A stretch of 6,808 bases of DNA. Source: Candidatus Bipolaricaulota bacterium. Its GTDB lineage: Bacteria > Bipolaricaulota > Bipolaricaulia > UBA7950 > UBA9294. Under the pieces are notes generated by a model. The model was not told the DNA's origin and did not search any database. It saw nothing but the letters and a program-made list of their open reading frames with translations. This document shows positions 1 through 5,340 of this stretch, piece by piece (the first letter of the stretch is position 1; each line of letters begins with the position of its first letter). The stretch lies in contig JAGGXO010000035.1 in NCBI GenBank assembly GCA_021163015.1, forward strand, positions 1-6,808, written 5' to 3'. The position numbers and the translations under genes are program-made.

Positions 1-152
1 GATAGGCTGGCGGTTTCTTCTAGAAGCTGCAACGTATCAGAGCAGCTCGCACAGCCATCTTCCTTGGAAAACAGCATCAGCTTGATTGGCTCGCTCATCT
101 TGCCGAACTCGCCCTGCAGATACTTCCGATCATCCTCTGACAATAATGCCAT
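1..152 (-). CDS. Protein disulfide oxidoreductase, glutaredoxin-like (N-terminal part, cut by window edge)
   Basis: Only the first 50 codons are inside the window; the gene continues past base 1. The start at 152 is preceded by a strong AGGAGG site that overlaps the glutaredoxin stop codon, leaving 9 bases between the two genes. The N-terminus is a charged helix followed by a beta strand (KLMLFSKED) and then a CASC redox pair (Cys34, Cys37) followed by a leucine-rich helix (LQLLEE). This layout fits the first thioredoxin fold of the two-domain glutaredoxin-like protein disulfide oxidoreductases known from archaea and thermophilic bacteria, which reduce or form protein disulfides in the cytoplasm and are often paired with a thioredoxin reductase. 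I infer that family from the N-terminus alone, so the second domain is unverified. It is the third gene of the arsR-glutaredoxin operon, so it probably shares ArsR control. Confidence 0.72.
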   Translation of the reverse strand, partial: MALLSEDDRKYLQGEFGKMSEPIKLMLFSKEDGCASCSDTLQLLEETASL

Positions 153-161
153 TTCTTCCTC

Positions 162-401
162 CTAGTTTAGTCCTAACAGTGCGTCTATCCGCGACCGGTC
201 AAATCCAACGATAATCTCTCCATCGATATCAAGAACCGGAACCCCTTGTTGTCCGCTCTTCTCCACCATCTCCATTGCTCTGCGCATATCCTCAGAAACG
301 TCTACTTCCTCGAAGTCGATCTCCCTTGCGTGTAGGTATTCCTTCGTTGCCTGGCACCAGGAGCAACTGGGTGTAGTGTAGATTGTAATCTCGTGTGACA
401 T
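162..401 (-). CDS. Small glutaredoxin-family protein (NrdH/Grx-like)
   Basis: A 79-residue single thioredoxin fold: strand EITIYTT, redox motif CSWC at residues 13-16, helix, a cis-proline loop GVPV at 53-56, and a GFD segment at 66-68 that normally contacts the glutathione or partner backbone. The length is typical of a minimal glutaredoxin or NrdH redoxin. Members carry electrons to ribonucleotide reductase or reduce protein and mixed disulfides in the cytoplasm; the substrate cannot be read here. The motif is CSWC, not the classical CPYC. The start ATG at 401 shares one base with the arsR stop (TAATG) and has GAGGAGG 7 bases upstream, so translation is likely coupled to arsR. The next gene, a disulfide oxidoreductase, starts 9 bases after the stop. 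The operon reads as a regulated thiol-redox module. Confidence 0.9.
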   Translation of the reverse strand: MSHEITIYTTPSCSWCQATKEYLHAREIDFEEVDVSEDMRRAMEMVEKSGQQGVPVLDIDGEIIVGFDRSRIDALLGLN

Positions 402-676
402 TATCTGTCCTCCTCATTAATCATCTCGACGAGTTTCTCAAGGCGTTCATTTAACCAATAGCAGTTTCGTGACCCGAACTTCTTCTTTGTAAGTATTCCT
501 GCTCGCTCTAGCTTCGCGAGATGGTAAGAGATAGCTGGTTGGCTAAGTTCTAGCTGGTCAATGATGTCTTGACACGTCATCTGTTGCTTAGAAATCATAC
601 GCACGATCTCAAGCCTGGCATCGCTGGCCAGCGCTGCGAAGACTTCGAGCCAGTCTTGTATGTTAGTATCTGTCAT
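401..676 (-). CDS. ArsR/SmtB-family winged-helix repressor, without the classical metal motif
   Basis: A 91-residue protein with the ArsR fold: an N-terminal dimerisation helix, ALASDARLEIVRMI (helix 2), a helix-turn-helix with the recognition segment LSQPAISYHLAKLERAGIL at residues 44-62, and a short basic wing (KKKFGSRNCYWL). The canonical ELCVCD metal site of arsenic, cadmium or zinc sensors is absent: the equivalent stretch reads QMTCQD with a single Cys35. The only other cysteine is Cys72 in the wing. It could therefore sense a thiol-reactive signal (oxidant, reactive sulfur) rather than a metal; that is inference. It is first in an operon with glutaredoxin and disulfide oxidoreductase and divergent from an OsmC-family gene. 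The start at 676 has AAGGAG about 7 bases upstream and a near-consensus promoter. A perfect palindrome at the -35 box suggests autoregulation. Confidence 0.93.
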   Translation of the reverse strand: MTDTNIQDWLEVFAALASDARLEIVRMISKQQMTCQDIIDQLELSQPAISYHLAKLERAGILTKKKFGSRNCYWLNERLEKLVEMINEEDR

Positions 677-683
677 GGATAAA

Positions 684-689
684 CTCCTT
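684..689 (-). promoter_or_regulatory. Ribosome-binding site of arsR
   Basis: AAGGAG on the minus strand, 7 bases before the ATG at 676. It supports this start and shows that this promoter-proximal gene has a normal short leader (about 20 bases), unlike the regulator, ykuK and yidD genes further right. Confidence 0.8.
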
Positions 690-704
690 AATCATCGGTT
701 TGGA

Positions 705-733
705 ATGATAAGCGATCGGATGTCGCTTGTCAA
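705..733 (-). promoter_or_regulatory. Sigma-70-type promoter of the arsR-glutaredoxin operon
   Basis: Read on the minus strand: TTGACA (728-733), a 17-base spacer, then TATCAT (705-710). The -35 is a perfect consensus and the -10 matches five of six. Predicted transcription start is near 698, giving a leader of about 20 bases that contains the AAGGAG site. The -35 box overlaps the 16-bp palindrome at 732-747 by two bases. Confidence 0.85.
710..728. repeat. Inverted repeat inside the arsR promoter spacer
   Basis: AAGCGA (710-715) and TCGCTT (723-728) form a 6-bp inverted repeat separated by 7 bases. It fills most of the space between the -10 and -35 boxes of the arsR promoter. It may be a second operator or simply chance at this length. 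Confidence 0.4.
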
Positions 734-747
734 GTATTTAAATACTT
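732..747. promoter_or_regulatory. Perfect 16-bp palindrome, probable ArsR operator
   Basis: AAGTATTTAAATACTT is a perfect palindrome located between the divergent arsR and osmC genes. It touches the -35 box of the arsR operon and lies 8 bases before the osmC ribosome-binding site. A dimeric winged-helix repressor bound here could block the arsR promoter and also interfere with osmC transcription. ArsR-family operators are commonly AT-rich inverted repeats next to the repressor's own gene. No convincing separate osmC promoter is visible; an osmC -10 box probably lies within this AT-rich palindrome. Confidence 0.7.
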
Positions 748-755
748 AAATGTCT

Positions 756-760
756 GGAGG
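756..760 (+). promoter_or_regulatory. Ribosome-binding site that fixes the osmC start
   Basis: GGAGG, 4 bases before the ATG at 765. An in-frame ATG also exists at 750, but the Shine-Dalgarno sequence lies downstream of it, so 765 is the better start. Confidence 0.75.
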
Positions 761-764
761 AACG

Positions 765-1181
765 ATGGCATCAACAGTCGTTAAGTTCGTGGAAGGAATG
801 CAATTCGTCGCGCGCAGCACCAGCGGCCATGCTGTCTTGATGGATTCATCAGAGAAGGTGGGCGGCAACGATAGCGCCGCGCGCCCGGTTGAGGTAATGC
901 TTTGTGCCCTTGGAGGATGCACAGGAATGGATGTGATCTCAATCCTGCGAAAGATGAAGACAGAACCAAAGGACTTTTGTGTTGAGGTGATTGACCGGCG
1001 TGCGCCGGATTATCCAACGATCTTCACTGGAATTCACATTGTTTACCGCGTGCGAGGAAGCGTCCCGGAGGCCAATCTGAAGAAGGCTATCGATCTTTCA
1101 CTCACCAAGTATTGTCCAATAGTGAACAGCTTGGCCGGAGTTGCAGAAATAACTTCGGAATATGTGATCGATCCTGGTTAG
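765..1181 (+). CDS. OsmC/YhfA-family protein
   Basis: With the start at 765 the protein has 138 residues. The longer frame from 750 would add MSGGT and lacks an upstream ribosome-binding site. The OsmC fold is recognisable from the long central helix after LCALGGCTGMDVISILRKMK (residues 46-65) and the second cysteine segment LTKYCPIVNSLAG (113-125). Cys52 and Cys117 align with the redox cysteine pair of OsmC/Ohr proteins, which reduce organic hydroperoxides in the cytoplasm; Cys47 and Cys72 are extra. The GGCTGMDV form is more like the YhfA/general OsmC subgroup, whose substrates are poorly defined, than true Ohr. It is divergent from an ArsR repressor with glutaredoxin and disulfide oxidoreductase genes, so a role in handling oxidised or persulfidated thiols fits. 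Its stop overlaps that of the convergent next gene by 4 bases. Confidence 0.9.
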   Translation: MASTVVKFVEGMQFVARSTSGHAVLMDSSEKVGGNDSAARPVEVMLCALGGCTGMDVISILRKMKTEPKDFCVEVIDRRAPDYPTIFTGIHIVYRVRGSVPEANLKKAIDLSLTKYCPIVNSLAGVAEITSEYVIDPG

Positions 1182-2323
1182 GTATCAGCCGCTTTCTCAA
1201 GTATTCGATCAATATCGACGTTTGAACGGATTAGGCTGATCGCACGATCGAGGCGGTCTCCCGGGCGAATGCGCGACTGATTCAAGAGGCCCTCACAGAC
1301 CGCAGCGGCGGCCATCGGCTCTTGGCCGACAACAACTATCGGAATGCCTCGGTCGTTCGCCTTGCGAACGATAGCCCTCTGTGGCAGGTGGTTTCCTGTC
1401 AAGATCAAACAGCGCAAGCGTGCGGCTTTGAGAGCAGCCTCCTGGATCTCGATGCGATCTCCTCCGGTGATCACCCCGAGGTCGGGAGTGCGCCGGAAGA
1501 GACGCAGTGCCGATTCGACCCCGGTAGCGCCGATCCTGAAGTGGCGAACTTCGCCATCGAGGGGAGCGCTTGTCACGACGCGGCCGCCGAGCTTCTCGAC
1601 GATCTCTTCCACGCATACCGAGTGGAGTGAGTGATCGTAGGGGACGATTCCCAGGACTTCGGCACCGCGCTCATCGAGGAATGGTGAGAAGACGTCGGTC
1701 AATCCGTTCAGTTGGGTTTCCATAGACACGTAATTGAGGATCACCCCCAGCACGCGGGACTCGCCTCCAATGAGGCGCAGTGCGCACAGGACGCGGTCGA
1801 TTGCTGCCTCGCTGTCGTAGCGGGTGAGCAACACAACATCCGCTTGGAGCATCTCTGCGATATCGAAGTCGCTTAGCCCTGTTGCCACGCCGAGTCCGAG
1901 GTATTGCCTCCCTTCAATTACTGCTACGTCGCAATTGTCAGAAGTTTCCCCAAATGACCGAAGAATGCGGCGGCGAAAACCGTGATCACCGGATTCTATT
2001 GCATCTTGCAGAAATGGTGTCTCCAGGGTGATTGGGGCGATCTGTTTGATATCGGCGTCCAGTTCCAGGACGGAAGAAATGGCTTGCGCGTCCCGGTCGA
2101 TCGGCTCTCCAGTTGCATAGCAGACCGATGAGCTGATTGGTTTCATGTAGGTAATCGATTCTCTCGCGTCCTTAATCGCCTGCCCAAGCGCAAGCGCTAG
2201 TAAGCTCTTCCCAGCGTGGCTTTCCGTGGAAACGATGAGGAGTCTTTTCATATCGTGGTGATGATAGTTGCTGGCTGCTAATAGAGCAACATCCTCTATC
2301 GTGTTGCTGCACAAGTCACTCAT
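1178..2323 (-). CDS. BioD-like P-loop / DRTGG-domain protein (phosphotransacetylase N-terminal-like)
   Basis: A 381-residue protein in two parts. Residues 25-230 form a dethiobiotin-synthetase-like (AAA_26) P-loop domain: strand RLLIVST, phosphate loop TESHAGKS (Lys39, Ser40), the segment AVIEGRQYLGLG at 134-145, and GIVPYD at 225-230. Residues about 235-350 resemble the DRTGG domain (ITGGDRIEIQEAAL at 285-297, then CLILTGN and GIPIVVVG). The same arrangement forms the N-terminal half of long bacterial phosphotransacetylases, but the catalytic acetyltransferase part is absent, so this is a stand-alone homologue of unknown function; nucleotide binding or sensing is likely. The start at 2323 is supported by GAGG 5 bases upstream. 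A later ATG (residue 25, base 2251), where family homology begins, has no clear site, and the 24-residue extension contains a HHH run. No clear promoter is seen. Confidence 0.82.
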   Translation of the reverse strand: MSDLCSNTIEDVALLAASNYHHHDMKRLLIVSTESHAGKSLLALALGQAIKDARESITYMKPISSSVCYATGEPIDRDAQAISSVLELDADIKQIAPITLETPFLQDAIESGDHGFRRRILRSFGETSDNCDVAVIEGRQYLGLGVATGLSDFDIAEMLQADVVLLTRYDSEAAIDRVLCALRLIGGESRVLGVILNYVSMETQLNGLTDVFSPFLDERGAEVLGIVPYDHSLHSVCVEEIVEKLGGRVVTSAPLDGEVRHFRIGATGVESALRLFRRTPDLGVITGGDRIEIQEAALKAARLRCLILTGNHLPQRAIVRKANDRGIPIVVVGQEPMAAAAVCEGLLNQSRIRPGDRLDRAISLIRSNVDIDRILEKAADT

Positions 2324-2328
2324 CCTTT

Positions 2329-2332
2329 CCTC
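2329..2332 (-). promoter_or_regulatory. Ribosome-binding site supporting the long start of the DRTGG gene
   Basis: GAGG on the minus strand (within GAGGAAAGG), 5 bases before the ATG at 2323. The alternative start at 2251 is preceded by a CATCACCAC stretch with no purine-rich site. Confidence 0.55.
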
Positions 2333-2350
2333 ACAGCCTCTTCACACCTA

Positions 2351-2383
2351 TTTCTTAAACTGTTGCCATAGAGACCTAAGAAA
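2351..2383. repeat. 7-bp inverted repeat in the divergent intergenic region
   Basis: TTTCTTA (2351-2357) and TAAGAAA (2377-2383) are perfect inverted copies 19 bases apart. They lie in the 185-base gap between the divergent DRTGG and response-regulator genes. The size and placement suit a regulator-binding site, but a 7-bp match could be chance. Confidence 0.35.
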
Positions 2384-2402
2384 CACCTCTAACAGGGTGG
2401 CG

Positions 2403-2473
2403 GCCATGAGCCCGAGCGGTCGGGAAGGAATGGAGCAATCGGAGAAGAATCCTGCCCGCTCCGGGCTCATGGC
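2403..2473. repeat. Long inverted repeat (17-bp stem) upstream of the two-component system
   Basis: The arms 2403-2419 and 2456-2473 pair over 17 bp: an uninterrupted 11 bp (GCCATGAGCCC with GGGCTCATGGC), then a single unpaired C at 2462, then 6 bp (GAGCGG with CCGCTC). The loop is 36 bases. Inside the loop, GAGCAAT (2433-2439) is the exact complement of ATTGCTC (2488-2494), just before the -10 box, so the two pairings interlock in pseudoknot order. There is no T-run, so it does not look like an intrinsic terminator. It could be a regulator-binding region, a REP-type repeat copy or a structured RNA. Confidence 0.65.
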
Positions 2474-2500
2474 GACGGAGGAGGGAAATTGCTCTATAAT
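2472..2500 (+). promoter_or_regulatory. Promoter of the response regulator gene, placing transcription start at or next to the ATG
   Basis: A perfect TATAAT (2495-2500) lies 8 bases before the ATG at 2509. A 17-base spacer puts the -35 at GCGACG (2472-2477), which matches only three of six positions of the consensus, so an activator may be needed. Transcription would start near 2506-2508, giving a leader of about 0-3 bases. The GGAGGAGGG at 2477-2485 is too far upstream to act as a ribosome-binding site. Confidence 0.6.
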
Positions 2501-2508
2501 GGTGTGTC

Positions 2509-3192
2509 ATGAAACGTATCCTCATTGTTGACGACGAAGAGATGATTGTACGCACGGTCAAGGCTTATCTCGACCAAGAGGGATTTAAGACTTACACTGC
2601 CTATGATGGCGAAGGGGCTCTGCGCGCCTTCAACGAGAAAGGGCCGGATCTTATTGTGCTGGATCTGATGCTCCCGAAACTGAGTGGGATCGAGGTAACA
2701 AAGAAGATTCGCGCCACGTCCACAGTGCCGATCATCATGCTAACGGCAAAGGCTTCGGAGGCAGATCGTGTTGTAGGCTTGGAGCTTGGTGCTGACGACT
2801 ACGTTGTGAAACCGTTCAGTCCACGTGAGCTGGTTGCTCGTGTTCGCGCAGTACTGCGTAGGATCGATGGCGAGACGGGAGCAAGCGATCGCATTGTGAG
2901 TGGCAAACTAGAGATCGATTTGAGGTCGCGGGAAGTACTGGTGGACGGAGAGTCTGTCGAGTTGACGCCAACGGAGTTCGATCTACTGGCCTATCTTGCG
3001 CGTCACCCCGGACAGGTATTCACAAGGCTGCAGCTTCTGCGTGAGGTGCAGGGTTATACGTACGACGCCTTTGCCCGCACGATCGACACACATGTGAAGA
3101 ATCTTCGACACAAGATAGAGAAGGATCCCAAGGGCCCGAAGTACATCCTTACCGTTCATGGGGTTGGGTATCGATTTACAAGAGAACAATAG
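2509..3192 (+). CDS. OmpR/PhoB-family response regulator
   Basis: A 227-residue two-domain regulator of normal length. The receiver domain (about 1-118) has the acidic pair Asp8-Asp9, the phosphoacceptor Asp52 in IVLDLMLP, Thr79 in MLTA, and Lys101 in the VVKPFSP motif. The C-terminal winged helix (about 130-225) ends in the characteristic RTIDTHVKNLRHKI...GVGYRF pattern, with the recognition helix around ARTIDTHVKNLRHKIE. On phosphorylation by the kinase encoded immediately downstream it should dimerise and bind direct repeats in target promoters. The signal is not identifiable. The ATG has no Shine-Dalgarno sequence and sits 8 bases after a TATAAT box, so the mRNA is probably leaderless. 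The kinase start follows the stop after one base. Confidence 0.95.
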   Translation: MKRILIVDDEEMIVRTVKAYLDQEGFKTYTAYDGEGALRAFNEKGPDLIVLDLMLPKLSGIEVTKKIRATSTVPIIMLTAKASEADRVVGLELGADDYVVKPFSPRELVARVRAVLRRIDGETGASDRIVSGKLEIDLRSREVLVDGESVELTPTEFDLLAYLARHPGQVFTRLQLLREVQGYTYDAFARTIDTHVKNLRHKIEKDPKGPKYILTVHGVGYRFTREQ

Positions 3193-3193
3193 C

Positions 3194-4573
3194 ATGTCTC
3201 ATCGACGACTTCCGTTTGCACTGAAATTGGGGCTTTCTTTCGTTGTTGTAATCCTTGTTGCTGTTGCACTTGTCTACTTCATGACTGCTCAGACCATCAC
3301 TGCTCGCTTTGCTGCCTACAACGAGCAAGCGCGTGAGCAGACGGCGCATCAACTCTGTGGACTCCTTGCTGAGTATCGTCTTCGTACAGGTAACTGGTTC
3401 GGGGCTGAGAAGCTCCTCTTCACTCAGTATACGATAGCAGTGAACGGGCAGTTAATCGTACGTCGCACATCGCTTGTCGGAGGAGATTTCTCATTAGCTG
3501 ACGAGAATCGAATCGTCGTTGTCTCCACTCACCAAGAAAAGATAGGGACCCAGCTATCCAAAGCCGAAGTCGCCACCGGGTACCCCATTCGTGAGGGGAG
3601 TACGCAAATCGGGACTTTGATCATTGACAACAGCAATTCACCATTGCCACCGGCTGAGGAGGAATTTCTCTTTTCGGCAAAACGTTCCGCGCTTGTCGGA
3701 GGGGGAATTGCCTCGGGAGTCGCTCTACTTCTATCTGTGGTCCTGATAACGCAGGTACTATCTCCGTTGCGGTTGCTCACTCGCGCGACTGAGCGCATCG
3801 CGCATGGAGACCTGTCGTACAGAGTTATGCTCAGAGCGCGCGATGAGTTCGGCCGCTTAGGTGACTCGTTTAACCGGATGATCGACAACCTCAGCCGATC
3901 GGAGACGGTTCGCAAGACAATGACCGCTGACATTGCCCATGAGCTGCGCACACCGGTGACAATCATCCAAGGAAACTTGGAGGCAATCCTTGATGGTGTC
4001 TACCCTGCGGCGACGGAGACGATCGCCCCTATCTACGAGGAGACGTTGCACCTAGGCCGGCTGATTGACGATCTGCGCGATCTTGCGCTAGCTGAATCTG
4101 GAGAGCTGCGCTTATCCAAGGAGCCGACAGACATTGTTGCACTGGTGAATCAGGTTGTAGAGACAGTCAACGCATCGCTGGAGAACGGATTGCGGGTCGC
4201 TGTGTCTGCTCCTGACGATATTCCAGCTGTGCCTATAGATTCGGTGCGCATGCGTCAAGTACTGGCAAACCTGCTGAGTAATGCGCTTCGCTACACGCCA
4301 AGTGATATGGAGATTCGTGTCGAGATCGAGGTTTGGGAGAACATGCTTGTGCTACGCGTTCTCGATCGGGGGCCGGGGATCCCTGAGGATGAACTGCCGC
4401 ACATATTCGAGCGCTTCTACCGTGGGGACGAAGCTCGCACGCGCGCCGCTGGTGGAAGCGGCCTCGGACTTGCAATCGCCAAGCAATGGGTGGAAGCACA
4501 CGGGGGTAAGATCACGGCCAGTAATCGGTCGGAGGGAGGAGCCTGTTTCACGATACTCCTTCCTATCGCTTGA
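3194..4573 (+). CDS. Membrane-bound sensor histidine kinase with HAMP domain
   Basis: A 459-residue protein from the ATG one base after the regulator stop. An in-frame ATG at 3158 would add 12 residues and overlap the regulator, with no ribosome-binding site. Order: membrane helix 1 (about 12-32), an extracytoplasmic sensor region (about 35-163, no recognisable ligand fold, one cysteine at 55), membrane helix 2 (about 166-189), HAMP (about 189-236), HisKA with phosphoacceptor His249 in DIAHELRTP, N box around Asn363, G1 DRGPGI (391-396), F box IFERFYRG, and G2 GSGLGL (421-426). All catalytic motifs are intact. It resembles BaeS/PhoR-type kinases and should phosphorylate the adjacent regulator. 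The signal cannot be inferred. The last codons overlap the -35 box of the next gene's promoter. Confidence 0.95.
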   Translation: MSHRRLPFALKLGLSFVVVILVAVALVYFMTAQTITARFAAYNEQAREQTAHQLCGLLAEYRLRTGNWFGAEKLLFTQYTIAVNGQLIVRRTSLVGGDFSLADENRIVVVSTHQEKIGTQLSKAEVATGYPIREGSTQIGTLIIDNSNSPLPPAEEEFLFSAKRSALVGGGIASGVALLLSVVLITQVLSPLRLLTRATERIAHGDLSYRVMLRARDEFGRLGDSFNRMIDNLSRSETVRKTMTADIAHELRTPVTIIQGNLEAILDGVYPAATETIAPIYEETLHLGRLIDDLRDLALAESGELRLSKEPTDIVALVNQVVETVNASLENGLRVAVSAPDDIPAVPIDSVRMRQVLANLLSNALRYTPSDMEIRVEIEVWENMLVLRVLDRGPGIPEDELPHIFERFYRGDEARTRAAGGSGLGLAIAKQWVEAHGGKITASNRSEGGACFTILLPIA

Positions 4574-4590
4574 CATCAGCTCTCGTCAAG
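4569..4590. repeat. Inverted repeat over the ykuK -35 region
   Basis: CTTGAC (4569-4574) and GTCAAG (4585-4590) form a 6-bp inverted repeat with a 10-base loop, covering the kinase stop codon and the -35 box of the next promoter. It is not followed by a T-run, so a terminator is unlikely; an operator is possible. Confidence 0.35.
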
Positions 4591-4599
4591 GTGTAGGAT
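4570..4599 (+). promoter_or_regulatory. Promoter of the ykuK-like gene, overlapping the kinase stop codon
   Basis: A perfect TTGACA (4570-4575), an 18-base spacer and TAGGAT (4594-4599) precede the ATG at 4609. Transcription would start about 2-3 bases before the ATG. GATAAT at 4597-4602 is a better -10 by itself but has a 21-base spacer. Either way the leader is nearly absent, and there is no Shine-Dalgarno sequence before the gene. Confidence 0.6.
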
Positions 4600-4608
4600 A
4601 ATATTGCG

Positions 4609-5088
4609 ATGGTCAACGAAATGTTCTACAACCCCCATGCTGGGGGGCTGTCATTTGATGCAATGGTGCAGGCGATTGTGGAAGGAATGCACGCCGACCC
4701 AAAGGCGCGCTACGAGCTGCTTGTGGGGACAGACTCCTCGGTGAATGGAACGCATGTGGACTACGTCAGCGCGATAGTCGTGCATAAGGTAGGCAAGGGC
4801 GGACGCTATTATTGGGCGCGGAAGAGAGAGAAGAAGACCTTCTCCCTTAGGCAACGGATCTGGCGTGAGGCGTGGCTCTCGTTTGAGCTGGCGCAGCGCC
4901 TTCTCAAAGGGCTGTCTGATTTCTCGCTTCTACCCTTCAACCTGGAGATACATGTAGACATAGGTGAGAATGGTCCGACAAAAGAGATGATCGATGAGGT
5001 CGTGGGAATGATCATCGGAAGCGGATTCGCCGTCCGCATCAAGCCGGAAGCATATGCTGCCTCTTCGGTCGCCGATAAGTATACATAA
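4609..5088 (+). CDS. ykuK: YkuK-family RNase H-like protein (DUF458)
   Basis: A 159-residue protein matching my memory of the Bacillus YkuK family (PF04308, RNase H-like). The RNase H-like core is suggested by the strand LLVGTDSS with Asp42, the helix containing Glu87 and Glu93 (REAWLSFELAQRLL), the strand EIHVDIGENGPTKEMI with Asp117 (residues 113-128), and the strongly conserved C-terminus IKPEAYAASSVADKYT. Asp42, Asp117 and Asp156 are candidate metal ligands. The biochemical activity of the family is not established as far as I know; a nuclease role is inference from the fold. It has its own promoter and looks leaderless. It is convergent with rsmI, and the 252 bases downstream hold no gene. 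Confidence 0.85.
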   Translation: MVNEMFYNPHAGGLSFDAMVQAIVEGMHADPKARYELLVGTDSSVNGTHVDYVSAIVVHKVGKGGRYYWARKREKKTFSLRQRIWREAWLSFELAQRLLKGLSDFSLLPFNLEIHVDIGENGPTKEMIDEVVGMIIGSGFAVRIKPEAYAASSVADKYT

Positions 5089-5340
5089 TCCGTTGCCTTG
5101 TATTGATGAGCCGCTACTTCGATGTGCAGCAGAGTGATGAATTCAGCGCGAAGGACATGAAACATGAGGTCCGATAGATCGATGCAGTAATTCGCCAGTG
5201 TCAGCAGGATCGGAAGTGGAAGCTCCTCCTTGTCCTTTGATCCGTATTACTCTTCGGCCTCATCATATATGCAAGAAGTTCTGTACATCTGCTGGGTTCT
5301 GAGCGCTTGCCCCCTGCTTGCCCCAAAGAACAGACGCGGC
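5089..5340. other. Intergenic stretch between convergent ykuK and rsmI
   Basis: No supportable gene on either strand. On the minus strand a frame stays open from about 5245 into ykuK, but it has no start codon at a sensible distance from its only AAGGAGG-like site, and its later part is the shadow of ykuK. A tandem 9-mer, GCTTGCCCC, occurs at 5305-5313 and 5316-5324. GTTCT (5296-5300) and AGAAC (5327-5331) flank it as a weak inverted repeat. No hairpin with a T-run is present, so neither convergent transcript has an obvious intrinsic terminator. Confidence 0.5.
5305..5324. repeat. Short tandem direct repeat
   Basis: GCTTGCCCC at 5305-5313 and again at 5316-5324, an 11-base period with two copies. 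It lies just downstream of the rsmI stop codon. The function is unknown and it may be chance or slippage. Confidence 0.5.

Noticed and set aside
750..764. Upstream ATG for osmC
   Set aside because: The GGAGG site lies inside this extension, and ATG 765 is correctly spaced from it.
2403..2473. Possible signal-recognition-particle RNA or intrinsic terminator
   Set aside because: A GGAAGGAA run recalls the SRP loop, but the surrounding conserved helix is missing. There is no T-run after the stem, and the flanking genes are divergent so need no terminator.
2407..2531. Short plus-strand frame starting in the long inverted repeat before the response regulator
   Set aside because: Part of its sequence is forced by the inverted repeat, it overlaps the regulator start in another frame, and it has no ribosome-binding site.
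3158..3193. Upstream start for the histidine kinase overlapping the response regulator
   Set aside because: It adds 12 residues unlike a kinase N-terminus and has no ribosome-binding site; the ATG one base after the regulator stop is the natural coupled start.
5089..5245. Minus-strand open frame entering the ykuK shadow, with protein-like composition near its start
   Set aside because: No start codon lies at a workable distance after its AAGGAGG-like site, the first ATG (near 5165) has no ribosome-binding site, and the longer part is antisense to a well-supported gene.
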